Below, one piece after another: positions 63,457 to 64,000 of a stretch of 64,000 nt of DNA. How positions within the stretch are numbered: the stretch's first letter is position 1; each line of letters begins with the position of its first letter. The notes under the pieces were generated by a model. The model was not told where the DNA came from, made no database searches, and saw only the letters and a list, made by a program, of their open reading frames with translations. The stretch is from Hoeflea ulvae (lineage in GTDB: Bacteria; Pseudomonadota; Alphaproteobacteria; Rhizobiales; Rhizobiaceae). The stretch covers positions 1,805,501 through 1,869,500 of the forward strand of contig NZ_JAOVZQ010000001.1 in the NCBI RefSeq assembly GCF_026619435.1, given 5' to 3'. The position numbers and the translations under genes were made by a program.

Positions 63457-64000
63457 ATGGCAGACGACAATTCAACATTCATCCGCGAGGTCAATGAGGA
63501 TCTGCGTTCGGATTACATGAAAGCGCTGTGGAGCCGGTTCCGCTTTGTCATTCTTGCCATCGCGATCGGCATTGTTGCCGTCACCGCGGGCCTGCGTGGC
63601 TGGGACTACTGGCAGGAAACCACCGCCGCCAGATCCGGCGACGTGTTCCTGGCGGCTCTGGAAAAGGCCCGTGGCGGCGACACCGATGCGGCCCTGCTCG
63701 AGTTCCAGGAGCTCGAGAAAACCGGCTATGGCTCCTATCCCGTGCTGGCGCGCATGCGTGCCGCCACCGTGCTGGCCGACAAGGGCGACACCGCTGCGGC
63801 GATCGAGGCCTTCTCCTCGGTCGGCAAGGATGTGTCCCAGCCTGTCGCCATTCGCGATGCGGCGCGGCTGCGCGCTGCCTATCTGCTGATCGACAATGGC
63901 AGCTATGCCGATGTCTCGGCCGAAGTCGAGGTTCTGGCCGTTCCGGGCAATCCGGCGCGTCACTCCGCCCGCGAAGCCCTCGGCATCGCCGCCTTCAAGG
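63457..64000 (+). CDS. YfgM-like tetratricopeptide protein (partial, runs off the right edge)
   Basis: Starts MADDNSTFIREVNEDLRSDY, with one membrane helix at about residues 28-46 (FRFVILAIAIGIVAVTAG). A TPR-like periplasmic region follows (ARSGDVFLAALEKARGGDTDAALLEF and AIRDAARLRAAYLLIDNGSY). This matches the YfgM/TPR_21 family, which in many alphaproteobacteria lies just before the GTPase gene der and partners the SecYEG/BamB machinery. 181 codons are visible. A weak ribosome binding site lies upstream of ATG 63457. Confidence 0.82.
   Translation, partial: MADDNSTFIREVNEDLRSDYMKALWSRFRFVILAIAIGIVAVTAGLRGWDYWQETTAARSGDVFLAALEKARGGDTDAALLEFQELEKTGYGSYPVLARMRAATVLADKGDTAAAIEAFSSVGKDVSQPVAIRDAARLRAAYLLIDNGSYADVSAEVEVLAVPGNPARHSAREALGIAAFK

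Overview
The window looks like a chromosomal segment of an alphaproteobacterium of the order Hyphomicrobiales (Rhizobiales). A marine or soil genus near Rhizobiaceae/Phyllobacteriaceae, such as Hoeflea, is plausible. This is inferred from GC-rich coding bias, alphaproteobacterial CsgH, BacA/SbmA, a bdhA-patatin pair, a host-attachment-family protein inside the urease cluster, and rhizobial-style xdhABC and PuuD purine genes. No mobile element, CRISPR array or rRNA operon is visible. One tRNA gene, tRNA-Arg(CCG), is present.

Region 1 (1-7174) is a curli-type functional amyloid locus. A curlin-repeat gene runs leftwards off the edge. An AT-rich control region with two palindromes separates it from a rightward set: csgF, csgG, three more curlin-repeat proteins of very different size (502, 171 and 224 aa), a csgH whose frame is broken at an A6 tract, and an exported protein that combines an Inh/AprI-like protease-inhibitor domain with an SH3 domain. 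A stem-loop lies just past the last gene. Region 2 (7452-14868) holds the tRNA, a CHASE-PAS-GGDEF-EAL protein, an epimerase, an HI0933-type flavoprotein, an unassigned mutarotase-like protein, a glycine-zipper lipoprotein and a 36-aa membrane protein.

Region 3 (15204-23488) carries all urease genes, ureD-A-B-C-E-F-G, but interleaved with six other genes: a secreted protein on the opposite strand, a Tat-exported cyclase-family enzyme, a small basic protein, an LprI/DUF1311 protein, a host-attachment-family protein and a DUF6434-like protein. Region 4 (23501-27428) is the conserved Anbu cluster: proteasome-like peptidase, transglutaminase-like protease, alpha-E protein and circularly permuted ATP-grasp. 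Region 5 (27694-36780) has a DMT transporter, a GNAT, a non-pyrrolysine MttB homologue, a five-PAS hybrid histidine kinase, and MnmD and MnmC2-like genes split apart and divergent, with overlapping start codons.

Region 6 (36878-41962) degrades purines: puuE, uraD, allA and uraH face guaD and puuD. xdhABC (49682-54365) lies about 8 kb away. Together with urease the window encodes guanine to ammonia except for the allantoate-to-ureidoglycolate step. Between them lie ugpBAEC (42242-46369), preceded by a Pho-box-like repeat, and a marR-emrA-emrB operon with a palindromic operator. Region 7 (54464-64000) has a patatin-like lipase coupled to 3-hydroxybutyrate dehydrogenase, a YbfB-type MFS protein, a BCCT betaine/choline transporter, SbmA/BacA, a polysaccharide deacetylase-like protein, a DksA/TraR zinc-finger protein, NnrU and the start of a YfgM-like protein.
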